Source: Dipteris shenzhenensis (taxonomy: Eukaryota > Polypodiophyta > Polypodiopsida > Gleicheniales). From it: a stretch of DNA of 64,000 nt. Each line of letters starts with the position of its first letter. Positions within the stretch are counted from its first letter, which is position 1. Below the pieces are notes generated by a model that did not search any database, was not told the DNA's origin, and was given only the letters and a program-made list of their open reading frames with translations. The stretch is taken from NCBI GenBank assembly GCA_047967505.1, contig CM106538.1. One strand, given 5' to 3'. Positions 55,219 through 64,000 of the stretch are shown here, piece by piece. Position numbers and translations under genes: made by a program.

Positions 55219-58200
55219 ATGGCTAGCAAGGGAAAGAGAAAGGTTTGAGAGGTGTCAGTTTATGATGGAGTTAATTCTGGAAGAGGATGGTTTTTGGATA
55301 TATACAATAACGAACTCCAAAAACTCCATAAAGTGCATTGTTTTGTGAACATCCAAGGAAAAACTTTTGAAGATGTTGGACAAGTTCAAGAGATGGAGGA
55401 TACCGAGAAAGACAACATTCCTTGTCTCAAAATTCATACATTGGGAGGCAATGTGTATCAATTGGATCCTGCTTGTTTTGATCATGCGAGGATGAATGCT
55501 ACTGGGGAGGACACGATGATATCTAGGGGTTGGATTAATGAGCCAGAAAATTATGCCAACCAATAGATATTAGAAAGATTTGATTTGGTAACAAAAGGGA
55601 TAAAGCAAGATATAAAAAAGAGTAGAAAAGTTTCGAAAATAACCAAGAAAAGTGATGTTGTTGGATCAAGCTCTCAAGTGTCTCAGAACACATTGAAAGA
55701 GAAGGCTAGAGAGACCGGTGAGGAGGAAACAACAGGTGAGAAGGAAATAAGGTCAGATGGAAAAACAAGCATTGGGGATAAACTGGAGGCTAAAGACAAA
55801 GAGAAAACTTTAGGAGGAAAACAGGGAGGTATGAGAATAGTCACTAATGGAACTGGAAGTGGAGGTGATGCAACGGGGATTGGTGAGACACATATAACAG
55901 GACATGGTGAGAAATCATCTGAAGCAACTATCATCCTGTATAAGAAAATCCAGCCAGATGTTGACTTTAAGGCACTACAAAAGAAATTGGAAAGGAAGGA
56001 CACAAGTATGACAGGCTTGATGGAGTACGTAGAGTACTTCCCATTTGGTTTGGAGTTTGAGGTGTTGATCCCAGTGATGAATTGCTTTAGAGCACCAAGC
56101 CAATATGTGTACAGGACATTGACCCTCAGCTATGTAAGTGACTTGGTCAAGAGTTTTGCAATGACTGCACGACCTCCTGCAACATGTGCATATCTTATGC
56201 CTTACCACATAGGCACAAATACTCCAATGTGCAAGGAAGAGATAAAGGTGGAAAAGTTAAAGGAGTATAATTATTGGATTCTCGCAGGGCAGCATTCGAT
56301 TTATGCTGCAAGGATATTTATAACTAAAGCACATGGAGAAGCCTTCAATCAACAAAAAGGTTTCTATACACGGAGGAAGGCGAGAATTGTTGTCAATGCA
56401 CCAGTTGAAGCAAGTTGTAAGATATCATCAATGGCCAACATGGAGGCATAGACCGTTTTGAAAAATCAACCATATATCAATATCTTACAACACCTAAGGG
56501 CATAGTGGATTGCATTCGGACGACCATAGAAACCAGCCCAAGGCCTTGTCAAAGGGCATAAAGATTGACAAAGTTGGGATGTAAGTAATAAACTTTGTTT
56601 TGTATGCATTTTTTATTTCAAGAATGTTTATGGCTTTGTAAAAGAAATGATAGTAGTGTCAATTCCCTGATGTGAGAATGGCACTAGTGCCATTCTTCTA
56701 GTTACCACGTCATGCTTTTGACATGGTAATGGGAGAATCGCACTAGTGTCATTATTATCTCTATTACATGATTTGGATTAGAAGAATGTCTAGGAAGATT
56801 TTGATTTTTTTATATAGAAATTTGTAGGAGTTGCAAGCGTATCGATGGGCGCAAACTTTGCTACCAAGGACACACACATGGTCACATACGATGATGACAT
56901 CTACGAACAATGGATTAGGATTTTGACATTGGTGAAGCAGGGTGATCTTGAGGGTCAAAATCCCACAATAACATATATGAGGTGTCTGCTAGGATTGGAA
57001 GACGAAGATGTACGTGCACTTCAAGCAGAGATTGAGTCTAAAGAAATAGTCTTGGTCAAGTCAAGCAAAGACAAGGACTCCATTGAAATGTCTCAATGGG
57101 CAATGGAGATTAAGCATGATAGAGCCCTGAAAGAAGCACTCATCAAGGATTTCAACTCACGTCACCCTTCGCCCCAACATCAAACATGGGATGCCCTTGC
57201 AACTTACTTCAAAATTGATTCAATTGTTTATCAGAGCTTCAAGGGTTCATGTGAGTCATGGGTCAAAGAGAAGCTGTAAGTTGGCAAGTCCACACCTGAT
57301 TTCCCAAAAGCCACATCAATCTATGTTGATTGGGTGATTAGTTCAATAGAGGGTAACAAGTCTACATCGCAGTCTTGTTTTCCTTGGACAATTATTCAAG
57401 TGAACATGGAGATGGAGGGGGAGAGCTTTCTAACACATCACTCCAAGGGACAACTTCCAATCAACTTGTGTGTGCTTGACACCTCAGAGGGATCTGCCAA
57501 ATGCATGTGCTGGGATAAGGCTGCCTTCAAGAAGTTGCTTTGTGGCTTGATGGAGACCGTTGCCACTCTGTCACAGTATGTATTGCTATCATTTATGACA
57601 ATGACATAGATGGTAAATCTCAAGGAAGCAATGATAGAGGCTGGATTTTGGCATAGAAGGTTTGTGGGTGTTATCCATGAATCGGATAGTGCACAAAAGG
57701 GTTTGTCTGAGACCTTCTGTTTTTTGTCATTTGTCAGCTCACATGATGGGTTTGATGGATTTGAGCACATGTTAGAAATCACAAGGCATACACAATAATT
57801 GAGGACAATATTCTTTATTCTGATGACGGCGATGAGTATGGAAAAGAGGCGGTTGTGAAGCATGGCATCATCAAGGAGTGCATCAGGTGCTATTGTAGTA
57901 GGGAACATGAAGTTGTTGTTGACATCTTTACTAATGGATGTGTGGCATTACAAGCATTGTCAAGCAAAATAAAAGTGATCTCGCTGGTGAAGACATCCCA
58001 ACAGGTGACAGAGGTCGAGGCTGTGTGTGTGGCACATGCATCAAATAATCCCCATATTAAGATTTGGTCTAGCATTGAGAGGCCTCTTGAGACACATAGA
58101 GCTGATTCACCTATCGATGGAGAAATTAAAGAGGGTGAGCATCACATTGAAGACTTGCGACCTTTAACTGAAGTAGATCTTGAAGCTATCCCAAAGATTA

Positions 58201-58229
58201 CATTGGAAGATTTGGAGCAAGGTCTTTAG
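55219..58229 (+). pseudogene. ParB/Srx-like domain plus beta-order DNA methyltransferase-like gene, decayed
   Basis: A single frame from ATG 55,219 runs to ~57,797, interrupted by stops at 55,246, 55,564, 56,449, 57,277, 57,607 and 57,796 and a probable intron (~56,581-56,830), then shifts frame to end at 58,229. The N-terminal part has a Lys/Glu/Thr-rich linker (to ~55,920). Next comes a region ending YNYWILAGQHSIYAARIFIT: the GQHS-x3-A motif (56,287 onward), preceded by YRTLTLSYVSDLVKSFAMTA, is the pattern of ParB/sulfiredoxin-like domains (xDGQHR-x2-A). After the intron and a helical part, LPINLCVLDTSEGSAKCMCW (57,454-57,513), VNLKEAMIEAGFWHRRFVGV and EVVVDIFTNGCVALQALSSK (57,912-57,971) follow the motif IV then motif I order of N6/N4 DNA methyltransferases. 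ParB-methyltransferase fusions are known in bacteria and phages. The assignment is my pattern reading; catalytic residues appear degenerate. Confidence 0.5.
56674..56696. repeat. GGCACTAGTGCC palindrome inside the probable intron
   Basis: A near-perfect copy of the palindrome of 8,999-10,040 (one arm ends CATTCTTC instead of CATTCTCC), followed at ~56,730-56,752 by a decayed second copy (GGGAGAATCGCACTAGTGTC). It lies in the probable intron of the ParB/methyltransferase-like gene. Confidence 0.85.
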
Positions 58230-58354
58230 CTACTCATTTATGCCTTGTGTATTCAGTTTCAAAATAATATGACTTTTATGGATTTTCTCGATTGCACATA
58301 CTCTCATCATATTAAAGATATTAAACATTAGGTATGATAAAATTGTGTGACATA

Positions 58355-58880
58355 ATGACATGGGGAATGGTACTAGTGTCATTCTCCCTATGTCGGGTTA
58401 TACGTAAGAGGTACTATTAACATTTTATGCGACCTCATATGGAGAATGGCACTAGTGCCATTCTCTCTTTGTGGTTATGTAGAAATGGTAATACTGTTAT
58501 GTTCCTTTCTTGAATCTATGTTAGTTGAAAGCATTACAGAGATTAAAAATTGTATAATATTAACTATGCTACCAAAGTTTTGATTTGGGTGCTTTCTACA
58601 AATCTATTGGACCAAAGTAATACAGTATCTATGCTTTCAGATCATGCATTGTACATTGTTTTTGGGACATGGGGGGAGGCACTAGTAGTATTCTCTCCTC
58701 CCAATGAGGGTATAGAGAAAGGCACTAGTGGCATTCTCGATAACCTTATATGTAAAATGGCACTAGCACCACCCCAAGAGAAGAATGGCACTATTGCCAT
58801 TCTCTCTATGAGTTCAGAGAGAAAGGTTGCACTATTTGCATTCTCAATTGACCTTTAGAGAGATTGGCACTTTTGCCATT
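58355..58880. repeat. Degenerate GGCACTAGTGCC palindrome cluster
   Basis: A perfect 24 bp palindrome lies at 58,442-58,465. Decayed copies (GGTACTAGTGTC at ~58,370, GGCACTAGTGGC at ~58,713, GGCACTAGCACC at ~58,759, GGCACTATTGCC at ~58,787) occupy the space between the ParB/methyltransferase-like gene and copia C. No gene is recognised in this stretch. Confidence 0.8.
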
Positions 58881-58920
58881 CCCCAAAAATACAATGGAAT
58901 CAGTGAACGACGATGGATAA

Positions 58921-59220
58921 TGTGTAAAGAATAAGGGAGAGAGATAGGAGACTCAAGTTCAGCTTTCTTCACAACACACAAAAGAGAGAGGACACAAGGT
59001 TGGAGGGTGAAGCCTTTCTTCACTTTTGCACACCACAACAATTACAATAGAAGAGGGAAATACCCTATATGTCAAACCCTAGAATACGTGGTTCATATGT
59101 GAACCCAAACCAAAACATACGTGGTAGTCTAACTACACCACGAGTACAACTAACATAGGCGGTGACATAAATGATAGTCATCCAAGAGATATGTCGGGGA
59201 TAGAGCTTGATATCTCAACA
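58921..59220 (-). repeat. 3' LTR of copia C
   Basis: It starts TGTTGAGATATCAAGCTC (minus) at 59,220 right after the polypurine tract and probably ends ...TTCTTTACACA at 58,921 (300 bp). The 5 bases beyond (GATAA) would be the target duplication, untestable without the 5' LTR. The start matches the copia D LTR. Confidence 0.82.
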
Positions 59221-61160
59221 CTCCCCCTCAAGCTCAAATCCATCTCACGTACACCAAGCAAGCTCCTAAATCTGCGAAGCTTCTCGGTACCCAATGCCTT
59301 CGTAAAGATATCAGCCACCTGCTCCTCAGTGCTGACATAGACAAGATCAATCTCACCAGCTAGAACCTTCTCTCTCACAAAGTGATAATGCACCTCAATG
59401 TGCTTCATTCTAGCATGATAAACTGGGTTATTAGCAAGCATGATGCTGCTAATGTTGTCACAATGAATGACAACTGCTGCATGAACTGACTGTCCCATAT
59501 CTGCAAGTAGCTTCCGTAACCAAGCTACCTCACATGCAGCCATTGCTGCACCCCTGTACTCAGCCTCTGTGCTCAACAAGGCAATTGTTGGCTGCTTCTT
59601 GCTGCTCCAACTGATGGCACCACTCCCAAGGGAAAACATAAAACCACTAGTAGATCTCCTGTCTGAGACACTACCAGCCCAGTCAGCATCTGTGTATCCA
59701 TGTACCTGTAATACACACCCAGCTTCATAAAGCAGTCCATAATGCAATGTGGACTTCACATACCGCAGTATGCGCCTAGCAGCATCCAAATGTGGCTTCC
59801 TCAGTGCCTGCATAAACTGACTCACCAGCCCCACAGCATAGCTCAAATCTGGTCTGGTTATAGTCATGTAAATCAAGCTACCTACTATGCGCCTGTACAT
59901 AGTAATATCTTCAAGAAGCTCACCTGTCTCTGCATTGAGCTTCACATTCTGCTCCAATGGAACAGAAATAGGCTTACAGCCTGTCATCCCATATTTGGAC
60001 AGCATGTCCAAACCGTATTGCCTTTGCAACAGCCATATCCCACTCGGGGATCTAATAACCTCAATGCCCAAGAAGTAACGCAGCTCTCCCAAATCCTTCA
60101 TCTCAAATTTCTGCTTCAATAGCAGCTTCACTTCATTAATGTCTGCATCACTATCACCTGTAATAATCAAGTGATCAACATAGATGACTATAAGCACAAT
60201 CCCTCTGTTTGTCCTTTTCACATAAAGTGAAAAATCTGAATTGGAAATCTGAAATCCAATAGTGACAAGATATTGCCCTATCTTGTCTGACCATGCCCTC
60301 GGCGCCTGTTTTAAGCCATACAAGGCTTTGCGCAACCTGCATACAAAATCGGGGTGTGAATTATCCTCATAACCTTCTGGCTGCATCATATAAACCTCTT
60401 CCTGCAAATCACCATGCAAGAAGGCATTTTTCACATCCATCTGATGCAAAGACCATCCCTTTGCAGCAGCCATAGCAATTACTGCTCTCACAGTTGCCAT
60501 CCTTGCAACTGGGCTGAAAGTTTCCTCATAGTCAATTCCATATGTCTGCGCAAAACCTTTGGCAACCAATCTTGCCTTGTACCTGCTAACAGACCCATCA
60601 GCATTGTGCTTTACTTTGTAAACCCACTTGCAGCCAATAGCCTTCTTATCATGAGGCAAAGGAATCAAATCCCAAGTGTGGTTTGCATCCAAGGCAGCCA
60701 TCTCTTCATCCATAGCTGCTTCCCAATTTTTATGCCCTGCTGCATCCTCAAAACATGTGGGCTCTGGCTCCTCTAGAACCTTGACCATATAAGCATAGTG
60801 ATGTTCTGTATACCCATCATATCTCAGCCTGTCAACTAGATACTTAATACGAGTGGACCTCCGTACAACTGGATCAGTTGCAGCAGTCTTTAAATCATGC
60901 CTGCTTTTCCTTGCACCAGGTGTAACAACAGAAGGAATCCCAAGTTCCTCATCAAGGCTCATTTCAGAGCCGCTTGACTCTCCATCAACATGAGAGCTAC
61001 CAGCAGACACATCAAACACTGGAGTATGGTCCACTTTTTCTTTTCCCTTATGTGATACCTGCACAACACTATCAGGACTGCCATGTGACGATTCACTAGA
61101 TCTCAATCTCCCTGTCCATGCATTAGATCCACTAGTAGAGGACTCTCTGGGTCCACTCAA
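59178..61160 (-). pseudogene. Copia C reverse transcriptase and RNase H
   Basis: A 660-codon frame. The reverse transcriptase has NWEAAMDEEMAALDANHTWD, GCKWVYKVKHNADGSVSRYK, HQMDVKNAFLHGDLQEEVYM and LRKALYGLKQAPRAWSDKIG. The catalytic box reads IYVDHLIITGD, so the second catalytic Asp is His (codon at 60,171-60,173). RNase H has YTDADWAGSVSDRRSTSGFM, LLSTEAEYRGAAMAACEVAW and HIEVHYHFVREK. The frame does not stop before the LTR; its last 14 or so codons read through the polypurine tract into the 3' LTR, ending at 59,178. It is in the same frame as the integrase, separated by one stop at 61,173. Confidence 0.92.
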
Positions 61161-61172
61161 GGCTTGAGATTG

Positions 61173-62228
61173 CTAATCTGCATTTATTGCAGCATTCCCA
61201 TTTCTTGCATCTGCATCTCCTACCATAACAGTTGGTGCATACCAGCTGCTCATTTCATCAAAAACAACATCTCTGCTCACTTGCATTTTGCGAGTGGAAG
61301 GGTTATAACAGCGATACCCTTTCTGGTGCTGAGCATATCCAATAAAGATGCATTTTTCTGCCTTTGGATCTAGCTTGGTTCTCTTCTCATCAGGAACATG
61401 AACATACGCTATGCAACCAAATACCTTCAAGTGAGAAATATCTGGTTTTTGGCCTGTATACATTTCTTCAGGCGTCATGCCATGGACAGCTGCAGTGGGA
61501 GTTCTGTTCATAATATAAATAGCAGTTGCTACTGCTTCAGCCCAAAAATAATCAGGCATGTTTTTCTCATTTAGGATCGCCCGTCCTACTTCTGCAATAT
61601 GCATGTTCTTCCTTTCTGCAACCCCATTCTGCTGAGGGGTAGACCTGCATGAGTACTTCCTTTGAATTCCCTGTTCTTTCAGATATTCACAAAATTCTTC
61701 TGAAAAGTACTCTCCCCCTCCATCAGATCTTAGCACTTTAATATGCACACCTTTCTCTTTTTCAACCATGGCCTTAAAAGCCTTGAAATGGCTGAACACT
61801 TCACTTTTGTGCTTCATAAAATAAATCCACACCTTCCTAGTGTAGTCATCAATAAACGTCACATAATAATGGCATCCACCAATAGAAGCAACTTTGGTTG
61901 TCCAAACATCTGAATGGATCACTTCCAAAGGTCTTCTGCTCACCTTAGCATTTTTGGGAAATGCATGTCTGGCCTGCTTACCCATTTGGCATGCTTCACA
62001 TACCTTTTGCATTCCCTCAACTCTGAATTTAGGGAAACCTGCAACAATGTTTTTCGTTTGCATAGATTTCAGCCTTTGTATATTCACATGCCCAATGCGC
62101 TTGTGCCATATCTCAATATCTGCAATGACACCTCTCCCATGCGCAAACATAGCAGCTTTCACCTCAGGCATATCAACATCCAAGGTGAACATTCTGCCAT
62201 TTTTGTTGCCTTTCGCAACCAAGCGCAA
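61173..62228 (-). pseudogene. Copia C integrase
   Basis: A 351-codon frame. The His/Cys zinc region is HKRIGHVNIQRLKSMQ ... CEACQMGKQARH. The catalytic core keeps all three acids: HSDVWTTKVA (Asp), KVLRSDGGGEYFS (Asp) and PQQNGVAERKN (Glu). The downstream linker FGCIAYVHVPDEKRTKLDPK leads towards the reverse transcriptase, from which it is separated only by the in-frame TAA at 61,173. The upstream protease is in another frame because of a 10 bp duplication at 62,215-62,234. Confidence 0.92.
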
Positions 62229-62745
62229 CCAAGCGGCACTTATTTTTCAAGTCCTCAACGAAGCATCCATCAGGATTAAATCTAACCTGCAGACCTTGCT
62301 CAACCATCTGGCCAACTGAAACCAGGTTCTTAGTGATTTTTGGAACATGAAGTACATCTGCCAAGTACTTTGTTTTGCCATCCTGCATAGCCAATGGCAC
62401 TTTACCAACCTGCGTAATTGGGTGCGCAGTATCATCACCTGTTTCAACATAACCTGGCTTATCCAAATTTCTAACATCATGAAACCACTCACCATGACTG
62501 GTCATGTGGTTAGAGGCACCTGAATCAACATACCAAACATCATTGCAAGCTGCAGCATCTTCTGACATGGAGTTAACCATATGCTGCATCACAAAAAGGT
62601 GCTCATTTCTGTCGTCACCATGCCCACTTGATGATGCATAGTTGCTTTGCTGCAACTTCCCACTTTTGATGTCATTCTGTTTTTTATAGCATGTATTCTC
62701 CTTGTGTCCAGGCTTTCCACAATAATAGCATTCTGTGCTACTATT
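62173..62745 (-). pseudogene. Copia C zinc knuckle and protease
   Basis: The CCHC knuckle CYYCGKPGHKENTC (~62,735-62,694) is followed by the aspartic protease with VWYVDSGASNHMTSHGEWFH (~62,540-62,480; catalytic Asp in DSGAS intact) and the segment ADVLHVPKITKNLVSVGQMV. The frame is shifted relative to gag (indel near 62,820-62,830) and to integrase (10 bp duplication). Confidence 0.88.
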
Positions 62746-63569
62746 TACTTGCTGGTTCCTTTGCCATGAACCACGGCCTCTTTGGCTCCCCCTGCCTCTA
62801 GAACTACCACGTCCTCCTCCATAGGACTGTTTTCCTGTTGTTGCTGTTGGTTCTGATTTCCTGCACGGCCACCAAAACGGCCTCTTCCTCTACCCCTGCC
62901 TCTACCTGTATTCGAGTAGAAAGCAGTCTCTTGAGAAGTTGAGGTGGCTGAACCACCATTCCTTTGCTCTTCACTCAGCAAGAGAGCAATAAGTTCCTGA
63001 AAATTAGGAAATGTTTCACGGACTCCAATGGATGTCCGAAACTGTGCATAATCTTTCCCAAGACCATTCAAGGTCACGGACACTAAGTCCTCATCATCAA
63101 CAGGTGCTCCAATGGAGGCAAGAGAATCTGCAAGGCCTTTCACCTTCAAGGAATACTCATTTATATTCATATTTTTCCTTTGCACATTGTGCAACTCCTG
63201 CTTTAGCTGCATCTTTCGTGCTTTGGTATTTGTGCTATACAGCTTCACCAATGTATCCCATGCCTCCTTAGGTGTCTCTACATCCTGTATGTGCACAATC
63301 ATAGAATCTGAAATGCTAACAGACAGCCAATACAAGCATTTTCTGGCTTTTTCATGCCATTCTTTAAAGGCCTTCAATTCAGCAGGAGTGGGAGCAGCAC
63401 CCAAAACTGGTTCTGTAGTTTCACCACTGATGTAATCCCAAACTCCCTTTCCCATAAGGAAGTTTGTCATCCTGAACTTCCATGCTTGGAAGTTGTTCTT
63501 GTCAAGCTTCTCATTGACAATGGTAGACAGATTCTCAGACATTTTATAAATCACGAATTGCAACAGCAA
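62745..63569 (-). pseudogene. Copia C gag
   Basis: The capsid-like Gag runs from MSENLSTIVNEKLDKNNFQA (Met codon at about 63,542-63,540, more likely than the upstream start at 63,569), through KARKCLYWLSVSISDSMIVH and LNGLGKDYAQFRTSI, to an Arg/Gly-rich tail (GRGRGRGRGRFGGRAGNQNQ). After the Gln run the frame slips: codons after ~62,830 no longer fit, and the Gly/Arg-rich tail with the zinc knuckle continues in the protease frame. Confidence 0.9.
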
Positions 63570-64000
63570 CCTGTAAACACAGCAAATGCCTCAAAAGGGC
63601 AAATAGCAAAACTTCTGCAAAAAGCCTCACAGGGGCAGATCTGCAACACTGACGAAAGTGGTATTTCACCACACAGTCACTTCCTAGTGACGATTTTGCA
63701 TCAACAGGCAACAGGCATGAATCTGCAACTCCCAATATCTCTGCACACAGGCATACGATGCAAAGTGGCACCTTTCCACCGACTGGCCGCGCGCAGTGGT
63801 CGCACAGCAAAAACAGGGCCTTTTTCTGAGTGCCTGCGAAGAACTTCCGCCTTCAAAACGGGCCCCGAAACGGCCTCAAATCAGAAAAATAAAGTCACCA
63901 AGGGCTTTGCCCTCACCCGCAGCATATACTGCGCTCTCGCCACACCGCGAAGGGCCTCTCAATCTGAAGCAGTGCACTCTTGCACTTCTGGCTGTGCTAC
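63570..64000 (-). other. Copia C leader, no gene
   Basis: Non-coding 5' leader of copia C. No primer-binding site or LTR is seen before the window ends, so the 5' LTR lies beyond 64,000. Confidence 0.6.

Larger units (their letters stand above)
58921..64000 (-). mobile_element. Ty1/copia element C, near full-length, 5' end beyond the window
   Basis: Minus strand: leader (64,000-63,545), gag (63,545-62,690), protease (62,655-62,240), integrase (62,228-61,173), reverse transcriptase and RNase H (61,160-59,230), polypurine tract (GAGGGGGAG) and 3' LTR (59,220-58,921). The 5' LTR is not reached. Long open frames make it the youngest-looking element in the window, but two frameshifts, one stop and a mutated reverse transcriptase motif make this copy non-autonomous. 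Confidence 0.93.

Noticed and set aside
59742-60776. Plus-strand frames across copia C
   Set aside because: Antisense shadows of the reverse transcriptase frame.

Overview
The window is nuclear DNA of a land plant with a large, repeat-filled genome. This rests on plant-type CACTA (En/Spm) transposase domains, Ty1/copia and Ty3/gypsy retrotransposons with plant-style LTRs, and a plant 2-oxoglutarate/Fe(II) dioxygenase gene with short GT-AG introns. I cannot name the species. The presence of a DUF7869-type gene and a ParB/DNA-methyltransferase-like gene makes me lean weakly towards a non-flowering plant. Only one conventional, apparently intact host gene is visible: the dioxygenase at 22,356-23,690. 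I saw no tRNA, rRNA or CRISPR.

Layout: 1-189 is the right end of a CACTA transposon. 590-6,070 is a composite satellite-like array. 6,850-7,600 holds small purine-rich duplications. 8,999-10,040 is an array built on a 24-26 bp perfect palindrome centred on ACTAGT. 10,407-13,751 is a broken unit with two DUF8039-like segments followed by a long open frame resembling DUF7869, a probable DDE-type nuclease fold. 14,287-17,382 is a decayed CACTA transposase gene and its right terminus. 17,383-20,290 is a ~181 bp satellite split by a second, complete-ended CACTA element (17,507-18,998, 3-bp target duplication). The dioxygenase gene follows. 26,563-27,220 (minus) is a second relative of the ORF carried by that CACTA element, with the same intron position.

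From 28,415 to 54,895 the sequence is a patchwork of retrotransposon pieces: copia A (minus, 28,415-34,750), a gypsy fragment (plus, 34,920-36,260), a gypsy element lacking its integrase core (minus, about 46,300-51,090), the 3' end of copia D (plus, 51,095-51,762) and the 5' end of copia B (minus, 51,763-54,895). Between them lie a polypurine tract, a ~178 bp satellite (37,905-39,700), an inverted array of the ~181 bp satellite (40,720-42,290) and several minisatellites. Two copies of a 247 bp hAT-like MITE with perfect 8-bp target duplications are inserted at 30,905 and 37,061.

55,219-58,229 carries a decayed gene that I read as a ParB/sulfiredoxin-like domain followed by a beta-order N6/N4 DNA methyltransferase-like domain. 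It is the most unusual content of the window. 58,921-64,000 is a relatively young copia element (C, minus) with recognisable gag, protease, integrase, reverse transcriptase and RNase H, broken by two frameshifts, one stop and a mutated reverse transcriptase active site; its 5' LTR lies outside the window.

Nothing here forms a host operon or pathway. The genes are linked by mobility: nested transposons, their terminal and subterminal repeats, and palindromic repeats lying close to both unusual gene families.
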